Below are positions 1 through 8,479 of a DNA stretch of 64,000 nt, piece after piece. Position 1 is the first letter of the stretch. Each line of letters begins with the position of its first letter. The stretch covers positions 62,001 through 126,000 of the forward strand of contig NZ_FNHF01000006.1 of NCBI RefSeq assembly GCF_900103695.1, given 5' to 3'. Source of the DNA: Sediminibacillus halophilus (GTDB lineage: Bacteria > Bacillota > Bacilli > Bacillales > Amphibacillaceae). The notes under the pieces were generated by a model that saw only the letters and a list, made by a program, of their open reading frames with translations, was not told where the DNA came from and searched no databases. Both the position numbers and the translations under genes were made by a program.

Positions 1-1
1 G

Positions 2-739
2 GCTGGAGCTGTCTGGAAGGAAAGCGCAGCTGATCTTGCAGCAGAATCAGATGTGATCATTACTATCGTCGGTTACCCCTCTGATGTAGAAGAAGTATAC
101 TTCGGTGACAACGGTATCCTGGCTCACGCAAGGTCCGGAAGCTTCGTCATCGATATGACCACTTCCAAACCCAAGCTTGCCGAAAGAATCAGTAAAGAAG
201 CGTCAAAGAAAGGAATCGAAGCAATGGATGCACCAGTCTCGGGTGGCGACATCGGGGCAAAAAACGGAACGCTTGCCATAATGGCCGGCGGGTCTGAAAC
301 TGCTTTTCACGAGCTAAGACCGATATTCGATGTAATGGGCAGCAATATTGTCCATCAAGGGCCTGCCGGCTCCGGACAGCACACAAAGATGAGTAACCAG
401 ATTGCGATTGCTTCGAATATGATCGGGGTCTGTGAAGCAATAACGTATGCAGAAAAGGCAGGTCTTGATCCCGATCGTGTGTTAAGCAGCATCTCTACCG
501 GAGCTGCAGGTAGCTGGTCGCTTAGTAATTTGGCCCCCAGGATGATTGCTGGCGACTATGATCCAGGATTTTATGTCAAACACTTTATTAAAGACATGAA
601 GATTGCTCTGGAATCTGCCCAGGAAATGGAACTTCTCACTCCAGGACTGGAGCTTTCCTTGTCGCTGTATCAAAGACTGGCTGAATCTGGTGGAGAAGAT
701 TATGGAACCCATGCCTTATTTAAAATGTTCAGAGCTTAA
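2..739 (+). CDS. NAD(P)-dependent 3-hydroxyisobutyrate/beta-hydroxyacid dehydrogenase, 5' end missing
   Basis: The open frame runs from the first bases of the window without a stop (the codon at 2 reads Ala), so this is the C-terminal 245 residues of a gene that begins outside. An ATG at 53 lies inside the reading frame and is not the true start. Seen: the substrate-binding signature of the family, DAPVSGGDIGAKNGTLAIMA, followed by HQGPAGSGQHTKMSNQ, whose Lys is the usual catalytic lysine, then an all-helical C-terminal domain ending in a short tail. The lost N-terminus would hold the Rossmann GxGxxG. Family members oxidise 3-hydroxyisobutyrate, tartronate semialdehyde or related beta-hydroxyacids; the exact substrate cannot be read from this part. 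Confidence 0.85.
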   Translation, partial: AGAVWKESAADLAAESDVIITIVGYPSDVEEVYFGDNGILAHARSGSFVIDMTTSKPKLAERISKEASKKGIEAMDAPVSGGDIGAKNGTLAIMAGGSETAFHELRPIFDVMGSNIVHQGPAGSGQHTKMSNQIAIASNMIGVCEAITYAEKAGLDPDRVLSSISTGAAGSWSLSNLAPRMIAGDYDPGFYVKHFIKDMKIALESAQEMELLTPGLELSLSLYQRLAESGGEDYGTHALFKMFRA

Positions 740-862
740 TTTATATGAAATGCACAAACACCTTGGTCACCACCTATCAGCATAAAACCAATTTCAGGGT
801 GGTGTTTTTGCCACAAGGTGGACCTAAGAACTCGAGGGGGTAGGACTCCACCCTATCTAGAG

Positions 863-900
863 AAAAAAACGTCCGCCGCTTGTGCGGTGGACAGTTTTTA
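863..900. terminator. Bidirectional intrinsic terminator
   Basis: Arms at 871-879 (GTCCGCCGC) and 884-892 (GCGGTGGAC, one G-U pair) with a 4-nt loop. An A-run at 863-869 gives a T-run on the minus strand and T residues follow on the plus strand. It ends the minus-strand pair at 898-1906 and can also stop transcripts from the dehydrogenase gene. Confidence 0.8.
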
Positions 901-1209
901 ATCTTTTTCCTGCTTGTTCCGATTTTCTACTTCCCGATTGACGATGAAAGCCAGGTCATCATTCTCGAACAACTGCAACACATTCAGTACGGTAGTATCC
1001 GGAATAGGTTCAGATTCCTCCTTCGACACGGTCAATTCCAGCGTTTTTTCCAGCTCTTTATTACTCCCCTGATCAGGATAGGCTTCATGATAGAGTTCTT
1101 CCGGCTTAAGGCCATTATTTACACACCATTGGGCAAAAACAAGAATCATCATGTTTTCGTCCTGACGATACTGTTCGATAATTTTTTCTTCCATCTCTTT
1201 TTTATCCAT
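898..1209 (-). CDS. Conserved small acidic protein, function unknown
   Basis: A 103-residue soluble, acidic protein with no signal peptide or membrane segment. I do not recognise a family. It is mostly helical by eye, with the central motif QWCVNNGLKPEELYHEAYP and a charged C-terminus. The ATG at 1209 is preferred because AGGTGA lies 7 nt upstream; a GTG at 1218 is possible. The gene starts 10 nt after the methyltransferase stop and shares its downstream terminator, so the two genes are co-transcribed. Confidence 0.6.
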   Translation of the reverse strand: MDKKEMEEKIIEQYRQDENMMILVFAQWCVNNGLKPEELYHEAYPDQGSNKELEKTLELTVSKEESEPIPDTTVLNVLQLFENDDLAFIVNREVENRNKQEKD

Positions 1210-1219
1210 ACCCGTCACC

Positions 1220-1906
1220 TCATTCCTTTTGAAACAAAAACAGCCACATAAAGCTCACTGCCTGTTTCAATTCTTCCGGTAAAGCGGCTATCTCTTTTTC
1301 CGTAACATCCTTTTTGTAGACAGCTTTTCCACCGATCGTCTTCCAGCCGATCTCCTCTTCAACCAGCCTTTTTAACTCCCAGGGCATCATCGTGTTACAG
1401 ATCACCTTTTCACCGTATAGCCTTGGAAAACTGTTGTTCCGCGGCCCTGCTGTCGGTCCCAATAGCCCGATACATGCGCTTCCTTCCGACTTCAAAACCC
1501 TGTCCAGCTCCTGCAGCGCCTTCAGTGGATCCTCTGTCCATTCCAAAACGTTGATTCCCATGATGGCATCAAAGCTTTCTTCCGCAAACGAGAGATGAAT
1601 GATATCTTCCCTTCGGAAGGTTATGACTTCTCCGGCCAAGCGCTTTGCCTTCGCGATCATTTCTTCTGATAAATCCATACCTGTCACTTTATAGCCTGCC
1701 TGGCTCAGCTTGTACGAACCATAACCATCTCCGCAGCCGACGTCCAACACGGTAGCACCCGGATACAAATAGTGATTCAGAAACGGGATAATCTCTTTTC
1801 TGCTGCCGGTATCCCACATACTTTTGCTGTTTTGATTCCAAAATGATGCCCTTTCGTCCCACTGTTTCCCAGCCTCTTGATGCCAGTCAAACGTTTTGTC
1901 ATCCAC
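1220..1906 (-). CDS. Class I SAM-dependent methyltransferase
   Basis: 228 residues with the Methyltransf_11 layout. Motif I is VLDVGCGDGYGSYKL, which binds S-adenosylmethionine; an acidic residue at the end of beta-2 (VTGMDLSEEMI) and a later MGINVLEWTEDP complete the cofactor pocket. The acceptor is not predictable. The gene starts with GTG behind GAGGAGGAAG at good spacing and is first in a two-gene minus-strand unit. No membrane segments are present, so it is cytosolic. Confidence 0.85.
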   Translation of the reverse strand: MDDKTFDWHQEAGKQWDERASFWNQNSKSMWDTGSRKEIIPFLNHYLYPGATVLDVGCGDGYGSYKLSQAGYKVTGMDLSEEMIAKAKRLAGEVITFRREDIIHLSFAEESFDAIMGINVLEWTEDPLKALQELDRVLKSEGSACIGLLGPTAGPRNNSFPRLYGEKVICNTMMPWELKRLVEEEIGWKTIGGKAVYKKDVTEKEIAALPEELKQAVSFMWLFLFQKE

Positions 1907-1987
1907 TGTGCTTCCTCCTCCGTGTTTTAGCGCTCATACTGACCTATCGAATGTAGTCAGTTACTATTTTATCGTTTTTCATTCAAC

Positions 1988-2019
1988 AAAAAAAGCGCAT
2001 CAAGCAGATGCGCTTTTTT
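1988..2019. terminator. Intrinsic terminator downstream of csp
   Basis: Stem GCGCATC (1995-2001) / GATGCGC (2007-2013), 5-nt loop, A-run before and T-run after, so it works in both directions. It lies just past the cold-shock gene stop. Confidence 0.9.
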
Positions 2020-2030
2020 GTAATGGGCAA

Positions 2031-2228
2031 TTATAGTGGTTGCACATTAGACGCCTGCGGACCACGATCCCCTTCGACAATATCGAATTCGACATCCTGT
2101 CCTTCTTCAAGCGTTTTAAAACCTTCAGTCTGGATAGCTGAGAAGTGAACAAATACATCGTCGCCATCTTCTCTTTCAATAAACCCAAACCCTTTATCGG
2201 CGTTAAACCATTTGACTTTCCCTGTCAT
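2031..2228 (-). CDS. csp: Cold-shock protein, CspA/CspB/CspD family
   Basis: 65 residues, the full length of a bacterial Csp and a single OB-fold domain. Both RNA-binding motifs are intact: RNP1 as KGFGFIE and RNP2 as DVFVHFSAI, preceded by the typical [12 protein letters not shown] start. The protein binds single-stranded RNA/DNA and melts RNA structure at low temperature. The gene has a strong AAGGAGG site upstream and a terminator directly behind it, so it is monocistronic. The roughly 100 nt of T-rich sequence upstream could be the structured leader usual for csp genes, but I cannot show that. Which Bacillus csp paralogue it matches is not decided. Confidence 0.95.
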   Translation of the reverse strand: MTGKVKWFNADKGFGFIEREDGDDVFVHFSAIQTEGFKTLEEGQDVEFDIVEGDRGPQASNVQPL

Positions 2229-2518
2229 GAAAAAACCTCCTTCTTACAAAAAATACGGGTAACGGATTAAGGCTATTCCCTTACATCCCTTTATTGTGAA
2301 AGAAATGGGAACGAAATATTCAACTCCCATTTTCTTTCCTTTATTTTCATTTCCACTTTGGCCATCATCTAAACCGGATAATCATGATGATTACCTTTAA
2401 ATACAAGTTGATTTTTTTCTTTCAACTCTGTTAAAATATATGCTTGCAAGAGACAATGTTATATTGATCCCACCCTACATTTATATCTTGCAAATATGAA
2501 TTGATAGGTGGTAATAAA

Positions 2519-3493
2519 ATGGAAAATAAAGAAAAGTATCAAGTGTTGTTGTATTATAATTATGTTCCGATCGAGGATCCGGAGACTTATGCAGCCGAGC
2601 ATCTTAAGTATTGTAAAGAACTTGGCTTGAAGGGTCGCATTCTGGTTGCCGAAGAAGGTATCAACGGCACCGTCTCTGGAACAGTGGAACAAACCAATAA
2701 ATATATGGACGACATGCACGCTGATCCACGTTTTGCCGACATGGTGTTCAAAGTGGATGAGGCTGACGGCCACGCATTCAAAAAGATGCATGTACGTCCA
2801 CGGCCCGAGCTTGTTACACTCCGCCTGGAGGATGACATTGATCCGAATGAAACAACCGGCCAATATCTAAGTCCCCAAGAATTTTATGAAGCTATGCGGG
2901 ATGAAAATACGGTTGTTTTGGATGCACGGAATGATTATGAGTATGATCTTGGCCACTTCCGCGGCGCCATTCGTCCCGACATTGAAACATTCCGGGAACT
3001 TCCTGAATGGGTCGAAGAAAACAAAGACAAATTGGAAGGTAAAAAGGTCCTTACCTACTGTACTGGCGGTATCCGTTGTGAGAAATTTTCGGGATGGCTG
3101 GTAAAGGAAGGATTTGAAGATGTCGGCCAATTACATGGTGGAATCGTCACCTACGGAAAAGATCCGGAAGTACAAGGCGAGTTATGGGATGGACAGCTTT
3201 ACGTATTTGATGAACGTATCTCTGTACCGGTCAATCGCAAAGAACATGTAGTAGTAGGAAAAGACTTCTTTGATGGGAAGCCTTGTGAACGTTATGTAAA
3301 CTGTGCAAACCCTGAATGTAACCGCCAGTTCCTTTGCTCAGAAGAGAATGAGCATAAGTACATGCGCGGATGTACGCATGAATGCCGTGTCTCGCCACGC
3401 AACATGTATGTGGAAGAGCACAATTTATCTGAGGAAGAAATCCAAGCAAGATTGGAAAGAATCGAACGGGAAGATGGGGTAGCCCATCAATAA
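2519..3493 (+). CDS. trhO: tRNA uridine(34) hydroxylase TrhO (rhodanese domain)
   Basis: 324 residues from the ATG at 2519, chosen because AGGTGG sits 7 nt upstream; an in-frame TTG at 2501 precedes that site. TrhO (B. subtilis YbfQ, E. coli YceA) hydroxylates U34 of certain tRNAs, the first step to 5-methoxyuridine. Seen: an N-terminal acylphosphatase-like domain (residues about 1-100), then a rhodanese domain with the active loop CTGGIRC (Cys181 nucleophile, Cys187), then a C-terminal Cys-rich segment with six Cys between about residues 255 and 295, likely metal-binding. It is a single gene followed by a strong terminator. Confidence 0.93.
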   Translation: MENKEKYQVLLYYNYVPIEDPETYAAEHLKYCKELGLKGRILVAEEGINGTVSGTVEQTNKYMDDMHADPRFADMVFKVDEADGHAFKKMHVRPRPELVTLRLEDDIDPNETTGQYLSPQEFYEAMRDENTVVLDARNDYEYDLGHFRGAIRPDIETFRELPEWVEENKDKLEGKKVLTYCTGGIRCEKFSGWLVKEGFEDVGQLHGGIVTYGKDPEVQGELWDGQLYVFDERISVPVNRKEHVVVGKDFFDGKPCERYVNCANPECNRQFLCSEENEHKYMRGCTHECRVSPRNMYVEEHNLSEEEIQARLERIEREDGVAHQ

Positions 3494-3550
3494 GCCTGCT
3501 CCCTTTTTTTGGTGCTGATCGAGCACTAGAGGAGGTTCCTCCTATGTAAA

Positions 3551-3578
3551 AGACGGCCGTTTGGTCGTCTTTTTTTTA
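3551..3578 (+). terminator. Intrinsic terminator after trhO
   Basis: Stem GACGGCC (3552-3558) / GGTCGTC (3563-3569) with one G-U pair, 4-nt loop, followed by an 8-nt T-run. Confidence 0.85.
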
Positions 3579-3697
3579 TGCGAAATTCTGATTACATACT
3601 GAATGTGGTGGTGCCTCGTCGTTTATAAAGGTACTGAGCATCCTTTGTATAATCTGTTGCTTGTTTATGCTATCCTGCAATAAAGGAGGCGTTTTGC

Positions 3698-4177
3698 ATG
3701 AACATATACGATTTTTCTGCCACTTCGATTTCAGGCGAAGAGGTTCCGCTTCAGAAGTATAAAGGAAAAGCGATGTTGATCGTCAATACGGCCAGCAAAT
3801 GTGGATTTACACCTCAGTATCAAGGCTTGCAGCAGTTGTATGATAAATTTCACGATGAAGGGTTAGTGGTGCTGGGCTTTCCTAGCAATCAGTTTATGAA
3901 TCAGGAGCCTGGTTCAGAAGAAACAATCCAGACCTTCTGCCAAACAAATTATGGGGTAACCTTTCCATTGTTCAGCAAAATCGACGTCAAAGGAAAAAAC
4001 GCCCATCCGCTTTTTGCTTATTTAAGCGAGCAAGCCCCCGGCGTCCTTTCCGGACAGATCAAGTGGAATTTCACCAAGTTTTTAGTCGATAAGAACGGAC
4101 ATGTCGTTAAACGATATGCTCCATCGACCAAACCAGAAAGCATGGAAGCGGACATCCAACAGCTTCTTTCCTCATAA
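3698..4177 (+). CDS. bsaA: Glutathione peroxidase family thiol peroxidase
   Basis: 159 residues, complete. The catalytic set of the Gpx family is visible: Cys35 in NTASKCGFTPQY, Gln65 in GFPSNQF and Trp123 in KWNFTKFLVD. A second Cys, Cys81 in QTFCQTNYG, is the likely resolving residue, which makes this a thioredoxin-dependent peroxidase rather than a true selenium or glutathione enzyme (known for the non-animal branch of the family). It reduces organic peroxides and H2O2 in the cytosol. AAAGGAGG precedes the ATG and a terminator follows at once, so the gene stands alone. The symbol follows B. subtilis BsaA. Confidence 0.92.
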   Translation: MNIYDFSATSISGEEVPLQKYKGKAMLIVNTASKCGFTPQYQGLQQLYDKFHDEGLVVLGFPSNQFMNQEPGSEETIQTFCQTNYGVTFPLFSKIDVKGKNAHPLFAYLSEQAPGVLSGQIKWNFTKFLVDKNGHVVKRYAPSTKPESMEADIQQLLSS

Positions 4178-4217
4178 AAAGCTGCGGCCTCCCCCGAAGG
4201 GAGAAGCCGCAGCTTTT
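4177..4217. terminator. Bidirectional terminator between the peroxidase and a small minus-strand gene
   Basis: Long stem AAAAGCTGCGGC / GCCGCAGCTTTT with inner CTCCC / GGGAG pairing, flanked by A and T runs. It separates convergent genes. Confidence 0.9.
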
Positions 4218-4220
4218 GAA

Positions 4221-4442
4221 TTATTGGTCTTTTTCCTTTTCTTCATCGGTTTCAATATCTTTATAAGAAGTCGTTTTCTTTCTGTCCGCTTTTTCATCTT
4301 TTTCTACTTGATCAATCGGGAAATCCTCCTGTGGTTCAGCAAACGTATCACGTTTGTCCTGTTTTTCTTTGGACTCCTTGAATTTGATTTCATCCTTTTG
4401 ATCAGGGAGCAAGCTGCCGCGCTCGCGTTCTGACTTGTCCAT
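4221..4442 (-). CDS. Small highly charged hypothetical protein
   Basis: 73 residues, rich in Lys, Glu and Asp, with no hydrophobic core, so probably unstructured. The ATG at 4442 is preferred because GGAGGG lies 8 nt upstream; the GTG at 4457 would put that site inside the gene. It is convergent with the peroxidase gene and shares its terminator. Function unknown. Confidence 0.6.
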   Translation of the reverse strand: MDKSERERGSLLPDQKDEIKFKESKEKQDKRDTFAEPQEDFPIDQVEKDEKADRKKTTSYKDIETDEEKEKDQ

Positions 4443-4590
4443 ACTACCACCCTCCACTGTGTTAGAAGTATTTCAATACTGTTCCCTTCATGGGCAGGAG
4501 GACAAACCTGTTTTCTGTGACTTCTTCGTTCACTGGCCACAGACACCAGCAGCAAATGTGATTTCCTTTGTCTCCGTAAGTCGCTTTATA

Positions 4591-6030
4591 TTAATATGCC
4601 TTGGCCCAGTAAACTAGTTCTTTTGCTTGTTTTTGGCAGCAGACACAAGTATCGGCGACTTTTTCCTGTTCAAAGGGAATGCAGCGGGAGGTTGCGGTGG
4701 TTTCTTCTTTTATTTGATCCTCGCATTGTTGATCTCCGCACCACATTGCTTTGATAAAGCCGGGATTTTGCTCCAAACTATTTTTAAATTCCTCCATGGT
4801 TGTCGCAACACTGGTTTTTTCTTCGCGATGCTTCATGGCTTTTTCAAACAAGCTTCGCTGGATATCCTCCAACAACTCCGGAATGGCCGTTTCCAGTTCA
4901 TCGATCGGTGTGAACAATTTCTCGCCGGTATCTCTGCGGACCAATACAGCTTGCCCTTTTTCTATATCCTTCGGCCCGATCTCCAATCGGATCGGAACAC
5001 CTTTCATCTCATATTCATTGAATTTCCAACCAGGCATTTTGTCACTTGCATCGATATCGACCCGGGCGATGCTGCCAAGCTGTTCTTTCAATTGATACGC
5101 CTTGTCGAGCACCCCTTCTTTATGCTGGGCGACCGGTACAATCATTACTTGCTTGGCAGCGATTTTCGGAGGGACTACCAGGCCGCAGTTATCCCCGTGA
5201 ACCATAATCATGGCTCCGATCGATCTTGTTGTGAACCCCCAGGACGTTTGATGAACGGGCTGTAATTCACCGGCTTCATTGCTAAAGCGAATATCGAATG
5301 CTTCGGCAAACCCGGTCCCCAAATGGTGTGACGTTCCTGCCTGCAGTGCTTTTCCATCATGCATCAAGCTCTCGATCGTCAAGGTATAGGAGGCACCGGC
5401 AAACTTTTCTTTTTCTGTTTTCTTTCCTTTGAGAACCGGTATCGCCATGTAATCCTCGAATACACTCGCATACACATCGAGCATTTGCCGTGTTTCCTTC
5501 GCTGCATCCTCTTCAGTTGCATGGCATGTGTGGCCTTCCTGCCACAGGAACTCAAGGGAGCGTAGGAATGGTCTGGTCGTTTTTTCCCAGCGCACAACGT
5601 TGCTCCACTGATTGTAGAGCTTTGGAAGGTCACGATAGGAGTGAATGATCTTTGCATAATGCTCGGCAAAAAGCACCTCGGAAGTCGGACGGACAACCAG
5701 TCGCTCCTGTAACGCTTCATCCCCGCCATGGGTCACCCAGGCAACCTCCGGGGCAAATCCCTCGATATGATCTTTTTCTTTCTGCAGCATACTTTCCGGG
5801 ATGAACAGTGGAAAATACATGTTTTCATGGCCGGTTTCTTTGATCTTTGCATCGAGAATGTCCCGGATGTTCTCCCAAATCGCGTATCCTTCTGGCCGAA
5901 TGATCATCGACCCTCTTACAGGACCATAGTCGACCAAATCAGCCTGTTTTACGACGTCCGTGTACCATTGAGCAAAATCGTCTTCCATTGCGGTGACCTT
6001 TTCTACGAATTGCTTGTTCTTTTTGGCCAT
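4591..6030 (-). CDS. proS: Prolyl-tRNA synthetase, archaeal/eukaryal (short, type 3) form
   Basis: 479 residues. Charges tRNA-Pro with proline. The class II signatures are present: motif 2 region [24 protein letters not shown] and motif 3 region [20 protein letters not shown]. The protein lacks the inserted editing domain of the usual bacterial ProRS and instead carries the C-terminal zinc-type domain of the archaeal form, with Cys in [10 protein letters not shown] and TCVCCQ, ending in the aromatic tail YWAKAY. Start: ATG at 6030 with AAGGTGG upstream; a TTG at 6036 is possible. The gene is preceded by a T-box and a consensus promoter, so its expression should follow uncharged tRNA-Pro. Confidence 0.95.
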   Translation of the reverse strand: MAKKNKQFVEKVTAMEDDFAQWYTDVVKQADLVDYGPVRGSMIIRPEGYAIWENIRDILDAKIKETGHENMYFPLFIPESMLQKEKDHIEGFAPEVAWVTHGGDEALQERLVVRPTSEVLFAEHYAKIIHSYRDLPKLYNQWSNVVRWEKTTRPFLRSLEFLWQEGHTCHATEEDAAKETRQMLDVYASVFEDYMAIPVLKGKKTEKEKFAGASYTLTIESLMHDGKALQAGTSHHLGTGFAEAFDIRFSNEAGELQPVHQTSWGFTTRSIGAMIMVHGDNCGLVVPPKIAAKQVMIVPVAQHKEGVLDKAYQLKEQLGSIARVDIDASDKMPGWKFNEYEMKGVPIRLEIGPKDIEKGQAVLVRRDTGEKLFTPIDELETAIPELLEDIQRSLFEKAMKHREEKTSVATTMEEFKNSLEQNPGFIKAMWCGDQQCEDQIKEETTATSRCIPFEQEKVADTCVCCQKQAKELVYWAKAY

Positions 6031-6078
6031 TTTCAACCACCTTTTCTTTTCCTATTTTCCGTTAATATTACGATAAGC

Positions 6079-6306
6079 AAAAAACCCCGATCCCTAAAAA
6101 AGGGACCGAGGTCTGGTGGTACCACCCTTGTTCACAGTTACCTGCGCACTCTTTTGATAACGGATATCTCCGCTTGTATCTTATCGATACTGAGCTCCAA
6201 GGCAGGTTCCTGAATAGCTGTACGGAAATTTTCACCAACCATTTCCTCTCTGCGGCACTGCTACTTCCAGTACTAATCCTTGTCATTGCTTTTCGTAAAT
6301 TCAAAT
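6079..6306 (-). promoter_or_regulatory. T-box leader controlling proS
   Basis: On the minus strand the leader holds the conserved stem I elements AGAGAGG and GGTTGGTG, a specifier-loop region GAACCTGCC in which CCT (6206-6204) reads as a proline codon, the T-box core AGGGTGGTACCACC (6128-6115), and a terminator with stem at 6085-6111 followed by six T. The antiterminator core overlaps the 5' arm of that terminator, as expected. Placement directly upstream of proS agrees with proline specificity. Confidence 0.93.
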
Positions 6307-6314
6307 GTATAAAT

Positions 6315-6343
6315 ACTATATGAATTAACCGGCTCCTTGTCAA
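6315..6343 (-). promoter_or_regulatory. SigmaA promoter of the proS T-box transcript
   Basis: Minus strand: -35 TTGACA (6343-6338), 17-nt spacer, -10 TATAGT (6320-6315). Transcription would begin near 6308, at the T-box 5' end. Confidence 0.8.
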
Positions 6344-6367
6344 GTTGTCCAGACCACACGGTAAAGG

Positions 6368-6688
6368 TCAGGCTCCTTGTGGCATATTCAGCACAACGAC
6401 ACCAATGACAATAGCGGCCACTCCAACAAATGTTTGAATTGAAAATTGTTCCTTCCAAAAAACAATACCAATCATCACGGTCATCACGGTGCCGATGCCG
6501 GCCCACAACGCATAGGTGAGCCCCATTGGCAGTTCCTTCAATGCTAATGCCAGGAAATAAAAGGATGCACCATAACTCATGATCGCCATTACGCCCGGAA
6601 TCAGCTTTGTGAACCCTGCAGACATCTTCAGCATGGAACTCCCGACAATCTCGCTTATAATTGCTCCTGCCAATAGTAAATATGCCAT
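6368..6688 (-). CDS. Small multidrug resistance (SMR) efflux protein
   Basis: 106 residues with four hydrophobic helices, the standard SMR size. The membrane-embedded Glu13 in AIISEIVGSS is the conserved proton/cation-binding residue of EmrE-type pumps, and the motif around LPMGLTYALWAGIGTV is typical. Family members export quaternary cations, or guanidinium in the Gdx branch; the sequence alone does not separate these. A TetR gene lies immediately upstream on the same strand, so the pair is probably a regulator/pump unit. RBS GGGAGG precedes the ATG. Confidence 0.88.
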   Translation of the reverse strand: MAYLLLAGAIISEIVGSSMLKMSAGFTKLIPGVMAIMSYGASFYFLALALKELPMGLTYALWAGIGTVMTVMIGIVFWKEQFSIQTFVGVAAIVIGVVVLNMPQGA

Positions 6689-6759
6689 CTTGAATACCTC
6701 CCTGCTTCCATTTTCTGATTTTCCCTTTCCCGTATTTCCGGTTAAAAAACCAATAAACT

Positions 6760-6780
6760 ATAAACGTTTTTATCGTTTAT
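6760..6780. promoter_or_regulatory. Inverted repeat, candidate operator upstream of the SMR gene
   Basis: Perfect arms ATAAACG (6760-6766) and CGTTTAT (6774-6780) with a 7-nt AT spacer, in the gap between the TetR and SMR genes. A second perfect 10-bp inverted repeat (6796-6805 / 6814-6823) overlaps the TetR stop codon. Binding by the adjacent TetR protein is an inference. Confidence 0.45.
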
Positions 6781-6809
6781 CTATACAAAAACCAAAGAAT
6801 AAAAGTGTC

Positions 6810-7376
6810 TTATCTTTTATTCTCTGGTATCAATCCATACAAAAGGATATCGACAATTTGGGACAAAGCTTCTGCTACAGTTATGTTGTTTTTATTGAAA
6901 AAGTGCTGGTCTAACGTCGTATTGATTGCCTCAATCAGTACCTTCATGATGACAGGAATCGAGTAGTTGGAAACAATTTCACCCGTTTCGATACCCTGTT
7001 CGATCAATTGCTGTAAATCATCCCAATCCTCTTCTAGTGCATCTTCCATCTTCACCCATTGATCGGGATAATACCGTTTCATTTCATCAAGTATCGGGCG
7101 ATCATAGATTTGGTGATATTCCGGAAGCACTTGCATCAATTGCTTGATTTTGTCGATAAATGAAATAGAATCATCGGCCATCAATTGATTCGTCTTCTGA
7201 TCTGTCTCTTCTAAAATATTATCTACGATGGTTTCGATTATCTCTTCCTTCGAGGAAAAATGCTCATAAACGGTTTTTTTACTAATCCCTAGTTGGTTGG
7301 TAATATCATCTACCGTGAAACGCATCCCGCTTTGCTGGATTTCCTCGACAACCTGCTTGATAATTCTTTCTTTCAC
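6810..7376 (-). CDS. TetR/AcrR family transcriptional regulator
   Basis: 188 residues. The N-terminal helix-turn-helix is clear (FTVDDITNQLGISKKTVYEHF SSKEEII split over residues about 20-48), followed by an all-helical ligand domain. The gene starts with GTG behind AGAAGGGG. It lies upstream of the SMR pump in the same direction with inverted repeats between them, which suggests it controls the pump, itself, or both. The ligand is unknown. Its Lys-Lys-Thr-Val-Tyr-Glu-His-Phe recognition helix is typical of Gram-positive TetR members. Confidence 0.88.
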   Translation of the reverse strand: MKERIIKQVVEEIQQSGMRFTVDDITNQLGISKKTVYEHFSSKEEIIETIVDNILEETDQKTNQLMADDSISFIDKIKQLMQVLPEYHQIYDRPILDEMKRYYPDQWVKMEDALEEDWDDLQQLIEQGIETGEIVSNYSIPVIMKVLIEAINTTLDQHFFNKNNITVAEALSQIVDILLYGLIPENKR

Positions 7377-7504
7377 GCTATGACCCCTTCTAGATCATCT
7401 CCATGAATAAAATAAATCACGGAAACTCATTCAGTTTTTCTAGTTCCCATTCTATATGGAATCCTTCTATTTGTCAATTCCTTCGGTTTTTTGGAATACT
7501 GCTG

Positions 7505-7828
7505 CTACCCTACCCGGCCACCATATCTCTCGGTAAGCTCATCGGCAAACTCGGCTATTAGCTTTGTGTTCCATTCTGCCTTTCGGTTATCCGCTATTTC
7601 CAGCCACAGCCTTCCCTGTTTTGGCCAATAGGTGACTTCGAGTACCCCCTTTTGTCTTTCTTTTTTTGTGTGCCAATGGTAACAGCCCTTTTTTGTACTT
7701 AAAGTGGTTCTCTGGGTGATGGTCAAACCAAATTGTCCGATTAGTTCTTCGATCTCATCCAAAATGAACTGTTCGTCCATAGGTTTTACATTGCCTAAAT
7801 TACTGTCAAAAATCTCATACGTAATCAC
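7505..7828 (-). CDS. Conserved hypothetical protein
   Basis: 107 residues, soluble, no signal peptide. I do not recognise a named family. Visible features are a Trp/His-rich central strand region (GCYHWHTKKERQKG and VTYWPKQGRLWLEI) and a helical C-terminus ending in a Gly-Gly-Arg tail. The start is GTG behind AGGAGGGAT. It stands alone between the TetR gene and the riboflavin operon. Confidence 0.6.
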   Translation of the reverse strand: MITYEIFDSNLGNVKPMDEQFILDEIEELIGQFGLTITQRTTLSTKKGCYHWHTKKERQKGVLEVTYWPKQGRLWLEIADNRKAEWNTKLIAEFADELTERYGGRVG

Positions 7829-7939
7829 CGAATCCCTCCTATTACGGTTATCTTACCATAACAGCCAATTTTCATTGAATAAAATCTGTGTTTCCTTAAC
7901 GTAAACACAACGTTTTTGGAAATTTTCCAATACTGCCGT

Positions 7940-7985
7940 AAAAAAACCGCACAACCCCTCCATTTAGGGCTGCCCGGTTTTCTTC
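7940..7985 (-). terminator. Terminator of the rib operon
   Basis: On the minus strand CCGGGCAGCCCT pairs with AGGGGTTGTGCGG through several G-U pairs and runs into seven T. It lies just past ribH. Confidence 0.8.
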
Positions 7986-7997
7986 ATCTATAATGCT

Positions 7998-8465
7998 TCA
8001 AGAGATATTTTTTAACAAGTTGGCCATTTCAATGGCTGAAACGGCAGCTTCTGCTCCTTTATTGCCGGCTTTTGTTCCGGCCCTTTCAATCGCTTGTTCA
8101 ATCGTATCTGTCGTCAACACTCCAAATATAACCGGCAGATCCTCCTGCATAGATACATTGGCTACTCCTTTTGAAACTTCACTGCTTACATAATCAAAAT
8201 GTGGAGTAGACCCTCTGATAACTGTACCTAGTGCAATCACTGCATCATATTTTTTAGAAGCAGCCATCTTTTTCGTAACCAACGGGATTTCGAACGCGCC
8301 AGGAACCCAGGCAACTGATACATCGTCTTCCGACACTCCATGCCGCCTCAATGCATCCTGGGCACCGCTTAGTAATTTGTTGGTTATGAACTCATTGAAT
8401 CTTCCAACTACGATTCCGATCTTTAAATCTGTACCTACCAAGTTTCCTTCATAAACATTTGTCAT
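7998..8465 (-). CDS. ribH: 6,7-dimethyl-8-ribityllumazine synthase
   Basis: 155 residues from the ATG at 8465, with AAGGAGG 9-10 nt upstream; an ATG at 8474 abuts that site and is less likely. RibH condenses 5-amino-6-ribitylaminouracil with 3,4-dihydroxy-2-butanone 4-phosphate to the lumazine, the penultimate step to riboflavin. Diagnostic segments: [38 protein letters not shown] (with the catalytic His) and [12 protein letters not shown]. The family forms a 60-subunit capsid in Bacillus. It is last in the operon, 14 nt behind ribBA. No ribT-like gene follows. Confidence 0.97.
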   Translation of the reverse strand: MTNVYEGNLVGTDLKIGIVVGRFNEFITNKLLSGAQDALRRHGVSEDDVSVAWVPGAFEIPLVTKKMAASKKYDAVIALGTVIRGSTPHFDYVSSEVSKGVANVSMQEDLPVIFGVLTTDTIEQAIERAGTKAGNKGAEAAVSAIEMANLLKNIS

Positions 8466-8479
8466 TTTTGTCATCCTCC

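Noticed and set aside
4627-5265. Long plus-strand open frame of over 200 codons
   Set aside because: It lies wholly antisense to proS, has no ribosome site and no family resemblance; the proS frame carries clear motifs.
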